From positions 1 to 33,263 of the forward strand of contig NZ_JACMYP010000072.1 in NCBI RefSeq assembly GCF_020889705.1: 33,263 bases of DNA, given 5' to 3'. The notes beneath the pieces were generated by a model. The model did no database searches, was not told the DNA's origin, and saw only the letters and a list, made by a program, of their open reading frames with translations. Positions 27,692 to 33,263 of this stretch are shown piece after piece. Position 1 is the first letter of the stretch; each line of letters begins with the position of its first letter. The translations under genes were made by a program, and so were the position numbers. This DNA is from Bradyrhizobium altum. Lineage in GTDB: Bacteria; Pseudomonadota; Alphaproteobacteria; Rhizobiales; Xanthobacteraceae.

Positions 27692-28153
27692 TCACATTTT
27701 CCGGCGGCGGAACGATTGAGCGCGATCAATCGCGAAAACGTTGTGGGAGTCCCCGATCTCACGCGCGAGCGCGCGCAGGGTTTGTTCGTTAGGGCAGCCT
27801 TTGAGGGGATTTACAGACTGACGCCGCTCGACGTCGGCCGCGCAGCGGGTCTTGCTCTGACACAGGCCGCATACCCGCTGCAGATCGCGCAATACGTCTC
27901 CATGGCAGGCGGCAAGCGCATTCTCGGAAAGGCCGGCAAGTGCGAGGCGCTTGCTTAAGAGTTCAGGAGAGCCCGGACTTTGCGCCATCCTTCGAAAATC
28001 GGACGTGGACAGATTAACTTCACGCGCGATCGCGTCGATGTCGTGCGCGCTCAAATAGGCCAGTTCGGCTGTCCGGGACAGGCTCGCTCGTAACCGGTTG
28101 AGCAGCTTCTTGAAGCCCCAAGGGCCACCGATATATCCGGATTGGCTAACCAT
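27692..28153 (-). CDS. DUF6455-like Cys-rich protein, FixK-box gene
   Basis: 153 residues. The N-terminal part is helical and basic; the centre has SAHDIDAIAREVNLSTSDFRRM, and the core of the family is LQRVCGLCQSKTRC followed by KGCPNEQTLRALA, giving Cys-95, 98, 104 and 120, with Cys-83 nearby. The C-x2-C-x5-C...C pattern could bind a metal or Fe-S cluster, but no function is known. GAGGGG lies eight bases before the ATG. A FixK box is centred 55 bases upstream of the start, so it should be induced at low oxygen. Its 3' end contains the FixK box of fixN, so the two genes are physically interlocked. Confidence 0.78.
   Translation of the reverse strand: MVSQSGYIGGPWGFKKLLNRLRASLSRTAELAYLSAHDIDAIAREVNLSTSDFRRMAQSPGSPELLSKRLALAGLSENALAACHGDVLRDLQRVCGLCQSKTRCAADVERRQSVNPLKGCPNEQTLRALAREIGDSHNVFAIDRAQSFRRRKM
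27716..27729 (-). promoter_or_regulatory. FixK-type box for fixN
   Basis: TTGAGCGCGATCAA matches TTGAT-N4-ATCAA in 9 of 10 positions. Its centre is about 67 bases before the fixN ATG, which puts a class II start site (41.5 bases from the box centre) near 27,681 with a 26-base leader. The box lies inside the last codons of the DUF6455-like gene. Confidence 0.8.
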
Positions 28154-28156
28154 GTG

Positions 28157-28481
28157 TCATACCCCTCGAAGCAGCCATAGCTGGCGGAGGCAGATTTGTT
28201 TTTGACATGCATCAAATAAGACGTCTGTGGGGGCAAATCGTTCGATCCGGATCGCCCTGCCCGGACGAGGCTCGGCGGTGCGCTGCAACGAGCCCGCAGA
28301 ACCGCAGGCCGCGAATGTCAGGCGAGGTCTACTCAGGTGCCGCGGACAACAGAGCGCCTGCTCAATTGGCGGCAGAATCGCGAGCTGTTCTCTCGATCGA
28401 CGCTCGGAAGACAATGATCGCGCCTCGATTGGCAGATTGCCCCCGCGATCAGGATTTGGCGGACTTCGCTGGCCGCTCTAG
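28157..28481. other. Intergenic region with the FixK box of the DUF6455-like gene
   Basis: About 325 bases. The only feature I can support is the FixK box at 28202-28215. Short open frames on both strands carry no motif. Confidence 0.4.
28202..28215 (-). promoter_or_regulatory. FixK-type box for the DUF6455-like gene
   Basis: TTGACATGCATCAA matches TTGAT-N4-ATCAA in 9 of 10 positions. A start site 41.5 bases from its centre would fall near 28,167, leaving a leader of about 14 bases that still includes the GAGGGG ribosome site. Confidence 0.75.
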
Positions 28482-28709
28482 CTAACCACCCCATGCCGGC
28501 GGCAATGCAGGCGGGGTTCGAAGCTCCATCGCGTCGGCGAAGATGGTCCAATCGTGGACACCTTTTTGCCTGCAGAAATTGGTCTCTGCCTGCTGTGCAG
28601 CAGCACTCAGCGAGGTGGCATCCACCCTGAACGCCGCCTGACAGGCCCGATGCTCGTGGCCGGTATCGTCACAAACGGTCTTGATGAACCGAACGTTAAA
28701 TGAAGGCAT
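28482..28709 (-). CDS. Small conserved hypothetical protein, FixK-box gene
   Basis: 75 residues beginning MPSFNVRFIKTVCDDTGHEH, a beta strand then a Cys/His-containing turn, followed by a helix SLSAAAQQAETNFCRQ and a second strand around VHDWTIFADAMEL. I recall similar short proteins with the FDVRFIKTVCDDTGHEH-like start in bradyrhizobia; no function is known. AGAGGAG lies nine bases before the ATG. A FixK-type box (28769-28782) is centred about 67 bases upstream. It is a free-standing gene between the fix operons, probably part of the low-oxygen response. Confidence 0.72.
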   Translation of the reverse strand: MPSFNVRFIKTVCDDTGHEHRACQAAFRVDATSLSAAAQQAETNFCRQKGVHDWTIFADAMELRTPPALPPAWGG

Positions 28710-29142
28710 GACAACCTGCTCCTCTGCGTTTGCTTATCCCCATTCTGCCATTCGCGCCTCGAGAGTATTTGATTTGTCTCAAGCTGCATCCCAAAGAGAT
28801 TGCCTGCTCTCGACTTCGTCGAGATAAGGTCGAGCCTTGGGCAGCGTGATGCGAGTGCTCTTTCGTCCTGCGGAAGCTGCAGTCGCCAAGCGTCCAGATT
28901 TGGCGGACCATATCTGCTTGAAGTGGCTCAGGAACAGCAGCTTCTCGTCTGCTCATGCGTTGGACCGATAGAGTTGAGGCGGCGCTGATTCAGAAATTCT
29001 CGAAGAGACGGTTGGCAGCAGAATGGACGGTCAGCTCGAGATGCCGATCGTTGATCTCGATCATACACGAGGCTTTCCGGGCACCTCCGGCTGATTGCCA
29101 GGCAGCGTGCAAAGCCATTTCTGGCGAGCCGGAGCCGAAGCA
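28710..29142. other. Intergenic region with a FixK-type box
   Basis: About 430 bases. It holds the FixK box at 28769-28782. A minus-strand stretch at about 28,790-28,960 reads like a protein tail (ITLPKARPYLDEVESRQSLWDAA then stop) in one frame, possibly the end of an eroded gene, but no start or family is visible. Confidence 0.35.
28769..28782 (-). promoter_or_regulatory. FixK-type box for the 75-residue gene
   Basis: TTGATTTGTCTCAA matches TTGAT-N4-ATCAA in 9 of 10 positions. The predicted start site near 28,734 gives a 25-base leader carrying the AGAGGAG ribosome site. Confidence 0.72.
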
Positions 29143-29358
29143 CTATCGGCGGCGAGAGCTGCCCGCACGCGAGCAAATGGGGCGAACCGCCCCCCTCTCG
29201 CTCCTGATGGTCCACCCTGCCGCCGCAACGGCAAAGCCGATGATCAGGCTAGTCGCAGCCAAAGTTTCGATAAGCCCAAGGTTTAAGGCTTCGGCGCCAA
29301 AGCCTATGGCTGCGATCAGCGCGGGCAAGACCAACGACAATGTGAGGCGAGCAATCAA
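29143..29358 (-). CDS. Small two-helix membrane protein, FixK-box gene
   Basis: 71 residues with two hydrophobic helices, about 4-23 (LTLSLVLPALIAAIGFGAEA) and 30-50 (IETLAATSLIIGFAVAAAGW), then a basic tail RSERGAVRPICSRAGSSRRR that should face the cytoplasm. No family recognised. The start is TTG, supported by GAAGGAG eight bases before it. A perfect FixK palindrome lies 107 bases upstream (29465-29478). Such small proteins next to cbb3 genes may associate with respiratory membranes, but that is inference. Confidence 0.5.
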   Translation of the reverse strand: MIARLTLSLVLPALIAAIGFGAEALNLGLIETLAATSLIIGFAVAAAGWTIRSERGAVRPICSRAGSSRRR

Positions 29359-29464
29359 TTTACCATCTCCTTCGCGGCTCTCGCAGCATCAATGACACGC
29401 GTTGTCATGGTGCAATGCGCTTGAGCTGCGCCGCCTCAACATCGCATATTGCGCGTCCTGCATT

Positions 29465-29478
29465 TTGATTTCCATCAA
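29465..29478 (-). promoter_or_regulatory. Perfect FixK-type box
   Basis: TTGATTTCCATCAA matches TTGAT-N4-ATCAA at all ten positions. On the minus strand it would start transcription near 29,430, 72 bases before the small membrane protein. The site is symmetric, so plus-strand use cannot be excluded. Confidence 0.8.
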
Positions 29479-29609
29479 ACTGGCTAAACAAGAGGTGTCG
29501 CGGACTGACGCGCGGCCCTGTCGAATTACCCGGGGCTGGTACACGTTACCTGCGGCGCGCTCGCAGCGACCACTCGCCGCGGGCCGTTCTGGACGCGCAA
29601 TCAGCTTTT

Positions 29610-29623
29610 TTGACCTGCATCAA
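29610..29623 (+). promoter_or_regulatory. FixK-type box for the zinc-ribbon-like gene
   Basis: TTGACCTGCATCAA matches TTGAT-N4-ATCAA in 9 of 10 positions. Its plus-strand start site would be near 29,658, 19 bases before the ATG at 29677, leaving room for the AAGG ribosome site. Confidence 0.75.
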
Positions 29624-29676
29624 TACTGCGGCGGGGGCTTCCGGATAAAAACGACCTTCCAGTCAAGGTCAGACAC

Positions 29677-29968
29677 ATGGCAGATAGAGAGACTCGGCGC
29701 CCCATCATCTTTTCGTGCCCAAATACTGGCGAGCGGGCTCAACGGCTGCTGCCGGACGCACCCGAGCCGTCTGCACCCGGTTACCTGCGGCGCGTGTGAT
29801 GCTACCCACTTCATCGACCTGCGGATCGGCGCGATGCTCGGGTCGATCGCAGCTGGCCCATCCGAATGCCATCAAGCGAATTCTGGCGTCGTACCGTTCC
29901 GGCCTGGAGACGCCGCCAGACCCGTAAGGACGCGGTCGACGCCATTAACACTCAACGCCCCATGCTGA
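29677..29968 (+). pseudogene. Small zinc-ribbon-like protein (CPNTG family), frameshifted
   Basis: ATG 29677, with AAGG eight bases before it, opens a frame reading IIFSCPNTGERAQRLL. It then runs into a stop at 29797-29799. The family's second half is in another frame: VTCGACDATHFIDLRIGAMLG. Together these give one Cys before PNTG and a CxxC pair, as in small bradyrhizobial proteins with a C-P-N-T-G start and a C-x2-C...H knuckle that may bind zinc. The frame change lies near 29,778-29,785. The second frame stays open to 29968, longer than the usual family end. Under the FixK box at 29610-29623 it should be a low-oxygen gene, but it looks broken unless the sequence is wrong. Function unknown. 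Confidence 0.6.
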
Positions 29969-30012
29969 CGCCGTGGGACAGGGAGACTTCCGACCGACGA
30001 AGGATGTTCGAC

Positions 30013-30348
30013 ATGACAGACCACGGCGACACTTTTCCCGCCGCGGGCACGATTGCGGGGACGACAGTGCAGTCCAGCTGCTGTACAACAGTAATCGATA
30101 CTAACCGGGGCTGGCTTGAGCTGATCCGGATCGACGCGACGGGATCTCGGGAGTTGTTTCGCAGCGCCAATCCTTTGGTCGGCGATCGGATCACGACCCA
30201 GCACGACAGGTTCGGCGGCACCACGTCCCAAAGCACCCGGACCGCAACTGGCGTGATCGAGATCATGCGCCGCTTGGGCGAGATTGCGCTGAGCCCGTCC
30301 GCGCAGCGGCTAAGCGATCCGGCCCGTCGTGTTCGGAAGGTTGCCTGA
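30013..30348 (+). CDS. Hypothetical protein, uncertain
   Basis: An open frame of 111 residues from ATG 30013, which has AAGGA eight bases before it. It reads MTDHGDTFPAAGT, a Thr/Ser-rich middle, IDATGSRELFRSANPLVGDRI and a basic C-terminus. No family, membrane helix or signal peptide is recognised, and antisense frames are also open, so it may not be a gene. Longer in-frame starts back to 29866 would overlap the preceding relic. Confidence 0.3.
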   Translation: MTDHGDTFPAAGTIAGTTVQSSCCTTVIDTNRGWLELIRIDATGSRELFRSANPLVGDRITTQHDRFGGTTSQSTRTATGVIEIMRRLGEIALSPSAQRLSDPARRVRKVA

Positions 30349-30350
30349 TT

Positions 30351-30578
30351 TTGTCAGCCAGCGGCGATGAACACCGTCCAGGATCTATTGGCAACCTGAC
30401 GTGGGAGCGGATCGAAACGGCGCCCTTTGACCGGGACCTGGAGATCGCGGTGATCGAGGGTAATGCCATTCACCGGTTGGTTTTTCCTTGCCGCCGGATC
30501 TTCGGCGGCTGGGTCAAGGCCAAGACCGGAGAACACGTCGCTGTGCAGCCCACGCACTGGCGCATCTGGCCGAGATAG
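30351..30578 (+). CDS. Conserved small hypothetical protein upstream of fixL
   Basis: Up to 75 residues, with the recognisable core TWERIETAPFDRDLEIAVIE, then RLVFPCRRIFGGWV and a VQPTHWRIWPR end. This pattern (W-x-P/R-IETAPFDRDLE ... PTHWR) is a very common small protein of unknown role in Bradyrhizobium. The start is uncertain: TTG 30351 is the longest option, and the conserved part begins only at about residue 17, so a shorter start is possible. It lies 110 bases before fixL on the same strand. Confidence 0.65.
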   Translation: MSASGDEHRPGSIGNLTWERIETAPFDRDLEIAVIEGNAIHRLVFPCRRIFGGWVKAKTGEHVAVQPTHWRIWPR

Positions 30579-30688
30579 CGGCGGCCGCCCAGCACAATAG
30601 GTGGCGCAACCCAAACGCGGCTGCATCCGGTGGCCCCGCATCGACAAACATTGTAGAGTCAATCGAATGAGAGGGTTTACCGCAAATT

Positions 30689-32119
30689 ATGACCGACCAC
30701 ATCTGGTACCGCTATGGCACAGCCGCGGCAGCCGCCGCGCTGGCTCTCGTGCTTCGCGCGGCGCTGGATCCGTATCTTCAGGACCGTACGTTCACGATCA
30801 TCTACCTTCCGGTCATCGTTTTTGTCGCTTTCGCCGGCGGCCGCGGACCGGCCATTTTCGCTACGCTGCTCTGCCTGATCATCAGCGCGGCATTTCTTGG
30901 GAAAAGCCTCATTACCGATTCGGCGAACATGATCGATATCGCGGGATTCGCCGTACTTGGCCCCCTCCTCGGCTTCATGGGCGGTCGGCTGCAGCGGGAA
31001 TCAGAGCAGGCGCGGTACCGGCAAGCCCATCTGCAGTCGATCCTGGACACCCTGCCGGAAGCGATGATCGTGATCGACGAGAAGGGTTTCATTCGCTCGT
31101 TCAGCGCCGCGGCAGTGCGTTTATTCGGTTGGTCTCCGGACGAGGTGGTCGGAGCAAATGTATCCAGGTTGATGCCGGAGCCCTACCGCGCCGAGCATGA
31201 CCGCTATATTGAACGTTATCTGACTACCGGAGAGCGGCGCATCATCGGCATTGGCCGCATCGTGGTCGGCGAGCGGAGCGACGGCTCGACCTTTCCGATG
31301 GAGCTTGCCGTCGGTGAGGCCAAAGTGCGCGGCGAACGGTTCTTTACCGGCTTCATCCGAGACCTCACCGAACGGCGGGCGCAGGAACGGCGACTGCAGG
31401 AACTGCAATCTGAGCTCGTGCACGTGTCGCGGCTGACCGCCATGGGTGAGATGGCCTCGTCTATTGCCCATGAGATCAACCAGCCGCTCTCCGCAATTAC
31501 AAACTACATGCGTGGCGCAAAGACGCTGCTGGCCTCAGACAAGCCGGACGCCAACCGTATCGGTGATGCGCTCGAACATGCCGCCCAGCAAGCCCTGCGC
31601 GGCGGCGATATCATCAAGCGCCTGCGGGAATTCGTTGCCAAGGGCGAGACGCACCATACAATGGAGAATCCGCTCACGCTGCTTGAAGAGGCGGTAGCTC
31701 TGGCCCTGCTCGGCGCCAAGGAGCAAGGCGTGCGGGTGGCTATGCGCAGCGATCGCGATCTGCCATCGATGATCGTCGACAAGATCCAGATCCAGCAGGT
31801 CGCGCTGAACCTGATACGGAATGCGATCGAGGCGATGGCTTCCTGCCCGCGTCGCGAATTGACCGTCGGAGTTGCCAAAGTCGATGGCCTCGCCAAATTT
31901 ACCATTGCTGATACGGGCCCTGGCATCAGCCCTGATATCGCCGACCGCCTGTTCCAGCCCTTTGTCACGACCAAGGAGCATGGCATGGGTGTGGGACTAT
32001 CAATCTGCCGGACGATCATCGAGTCCCATGGCGGCCACATCGTTGCGGAAGCCAATCCGGGCGGCGGCACGGTCTTTCAGTTTACCCTGCCATTTGCGGA
32101 GGCTAGTGAAGAAGCATGA
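30689..32119 (+). CDS. fixL: Oxygen-sensing histidine kinase FixL
   Basis: 476 residues. Four N-terminal membrane helices (about 9-100, DUF4118-like) are followed by a haem-binding PAS domain (about 110-230) with EPYRAEHDRYIERY: His-170 matches the haem ligand His-200 of B. japonicum FixL, Arg-176 matches Arg-206, and Arg-190 matches the oxygen-sensing Arg-220. The kinase part has the phosphorylated His-261 in SIAHEINQPL, the N box NLIRNAIEAM, and the G1/F/G2 boxes (DTGPGIS, LFQPFVTTK, GMGVGLS). Low oxygen activates it to phosphorylate FixJ. Its stop overlaps fixJ as ATGA. No FixK box is seen upstream. Confidence 0.96.
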   Translation: MTDHIWYRYGTAAAAAALALVLRAALDPYLQDRTFTIIYLPVIVFVAFAGGRGPAIFATLLCLIISAAFLGKSLITDSANMIDIAGFAVLGPLLGFMGGRLQRESEQARYRQAHLQSILDTLPEAMIVIDEKGFIRSFSAAAVRLFGWSPDEVVGANVSRLMPEPYRAEHDRYIERYLTTGERRIIGIGRIVVGERSDGSTFPMELAVGEAKVRGERFFTGFIRDLTERRAQERRLQELQSELVHVSRLTAMGEMASSIAHEINQPLSAITNYMRGAKTLLASDKPDANRIGDALEHAAQQALRGGDIIKRLREFVAKGETHHTMENPLTLLEEAVALALLGAKEQGVRVAMRSDRDLPSMIVDKIQIQQVALNLIRNAIEAMASCPRRELTVGVAKVDGLAKFTIADTGPGISPDIADRLFQPFVTTKEHGMGVGLSICRTIIESHGGHIVAEANPGGGTVFQFTLPFAEASEEA

Positions 32120-32721
32120 CCATGCGGCGCATTCTTGTGATCGACGATGACGCCGCGATACGGGACTCGCTCGCGTTTCTGCTTGATGTTAGTGGCTTCT
32201 GCGTAGCAACCTATGAGACGGCGAACGGCTTCCTCGGTGACGTCGCGAGCGGTCCGGTTGACTGCATTGTATCGGACATCCGCATGCCGGGCATGAGTGG
32301 CCTCGAACTGATCCGCAAACTGAAGGCCGATCGCGTCGACTATCCCGTCATCCTGATAACTGGTCATGGCGACGTATCGCTGGCAGTGGACGCGATGAAA
32401 ACGGGCGCGGTCGACTTCATCGAGAAACCGTTCGAGGACGAGGTGCTATTGCGTGCGATCAATAGTGCCTTGGAAGCGCGGCCAACGAAGCCAGCGGATG
32501 AAGCAGCGAAACTGCAGGCGGAAGCCCGCCTGGCGAACGTCTCATCGCGCGAGCGTGACGTCCTGCAGGGACTGCTGGCCGGCAAGATCAACAAGGTGAT
32601 CGCCCATGATCTTGGCATCAGCCCGCGAACGGTCGAGGTTTACCGGGCGAACCTCATGGCCAAGACCAATGTTCGCAGCATGTCCGAGTTGATGCGGATC
32701 GCCATCTCCGCCGGGCTCTAG
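32116..32721 (+). CDS. fixJ: Response regulator FixJ
   Basis: 201 residues. The receiver domain has the acidic pocket Asp-10 to Asp-12, the phosphorylated Asp-54 in IVSDIRMPG, Thr in LITGHGD and Lys in FIEKPF. The C-terminal LuxR/NarL helix-turn-helix (about 138-198) reads SSRERDVLQGLLAG and ISPRTVEVYRANLMAK. FixJ~P activates fixK genes. The ATG overlaps the fixL stop. No fixK2 gene follows within the 540 bases left in the window, although it does in B. diazoefficiens as I remember it. Confidence 0.96.
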   Translation: MTMRRILVIDDDAAIRDSLAFLLDVSGFCVATYETANGFLGDVASGPVDCIVSDIRMPGMSGLELIRKLKADRVDYPVILITGHGDVSLAVDAMKTGAVDFIEKPFEDEVLLRAINSALEARPTKPADEAAKLQAEARLANVSSRERDVLQGLLAGKINKVIAHDLGISPRTVEVYRANLMAKTNVRSMSELMRIAISAGL

Positions 32722-32968
32722 CAGCATCGCAGGCGGTGTGGAACGCCGTATTCAAGCATCAAGCTGCGCGCTGCAACCGGTGAACGGATCGCACCGAGCT
32801 GGTCATGTTGTTGGTGGCTAGTCTTTTGTCGAATTCGACGATGGATGATCCTCAATCGCCTGGGCATTCTTTGAAAGCGCAAATTGTACCTTCGGGCGTT
32901 CGACTGCTTCACATGGCGTAGCGCCTAACATGCGCAGCGTTGTCAGCCGACTTTACACCTTTTGCGCT
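32722..32968. other. Region after fixJ
   Basis: About 250 bases with no terminator hairpin, FixK box or gene that I can support. It is the place where a fixK2 gene would be expected. Confidence 0.4.
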
Positions 32969-33263
32969 TCACGCAGCCGTGCATGCCGCGATCGTTCGGT
33001 CGATGCGATCAGGGTAGGCCTTACGATCGAAGACCTGGTAGCCGGCATCGTGGTAGAATTGAATAATTCGAGAATTACTCGCGAGGTCGTTAGTCCGTAG
33101 ACCCAAAACGGATCCATCGACTCTGCTCGTTTCACGAACCTGAATATTCGGTGCGTCGTTTCGGCCAGAAGTATCGCTCCAACGCGTCTTTCTCGCATAT
33201 CGGGAGCGAGCGCCATGCGATGGAGATACACCCCAGGCTGAAGATATGTCGCATCACGAGGCG
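32969..33263 (-). pseudogene. GNAT-family acetyltransferase, 3' part, frameshifted and cut by the window edge
   Basis: The minus strand enters from the right edge in frame, reading DATYLQPGVYLHRMALAPD then MRERRVGAILL, the acetyl-CoA-binding region of GNAT enzymes, and FVKRAESMDPFWVYGLTTSR. After VILE the frame breaks; the continuation FYHDAGYQVFDRKAYPDRID ends at a TGA at 32969-32971 in another frame. Removing eight bases of the AATTATTCAATT stretch (about 33,057-33,068) restores one frame. The break is an eight-base duplication-like insertion, less likely a sequencing error than a one-base slip. The start lies outside the window. Confidence 0.7.

Noticed and set aside
30645..30665. FixK-like site before fixL (TTGTAGAGTCAA)
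   Set aside because: Wrong spacing and imperfect half sites; it does not fit TTGAT-N4-ATCAA.
1..33263. CRISPR array, rRNA, complete insertion sequence
   Set aside because: No regularly spaced repeats, rRNA sequence or transposase/DDE motif was seen anywhere in the window.

Overview
The window looks like part of a Bradyrhizobium genome, most like the B. elkanii group, where a symbiosis-type accessory region meets a microaerobic respiration (fix) cluster. This is judged from gene content: a rhizobitoxine operon (rtx), a Ulp1-type protease like the NopD family of rhizobial type III effectors, fixNOQP-fixGHIS, fixLJ, and several small proteins that I recognise as bradyrhizobial. No database search was possible.

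Layout. Positions 1-1,100 hold one small secreted protein and otherwise nothing clear. Positions 1,264-9,294 (minus strand) are a six-gene operon: rtxA, rtxC, then a gamma-glutamyl-hydrolase-like protein, an EamA/DMT transporter, an ATP-grasp ligase and a glutamine-synthetase-like ligase. Every junction from rtxC onward is a 4-base stop/start overlap. Positions 9,300-13,260 are mostly decayed DNA with an adenylate kinase fragment and a 5'-truncated nickel/cobalt transporter. Positions 13,579-16,361 (minus) encode PAPS synthesis (cysD and a cysN-cysC fusion), with a truncated sulfotransferase start just upstream. Positions 17,259-17,848 hold a frameshifted Ulp1-like protease. Positions 17,850-19,737 are nearly empty apart from a 61-residue basic protein with a terminator.

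Positions 19,738-27,655 (minus) are fixNOQP-fixGHIS, encoding the cbb3 oxidase and its copper-supply and assembly proteins. fixP carries a frameshift behind its second haem motif. Positions 27,692-29,968 hold four small genes. These and fixN each have a FixK-type palindrome (TTGAT-N4-ATCAA or one mismatch) at promoter distance, giving five boxes in 1.9 kb. fixL and fixJ follow on the plus strand (30,689-32,721). No fixK2 gene follows fixJ inside the window; a broken GNAT acetyltransferase runs off the right edge instead.

How the genes fit together: the oxygen sensor FixL phosphorylates FixJ; FixJ normally activates a FixK regulator; FixK would switch on the oxidase and the small unknown genes through the boxes seen here. 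The rtx operon makes an inhibitor of plant ethylene synthesis that favours nodulation. Its four downstream genes suggest ligation and removal of a gamma-glutamyl group, or conjugation and export, but that is inference. Many small indels (fixP, Ulp1, GNAT, a zinc-ribbon-like protein, adk) mean either real decay or sequencing error, and need read-level checking.
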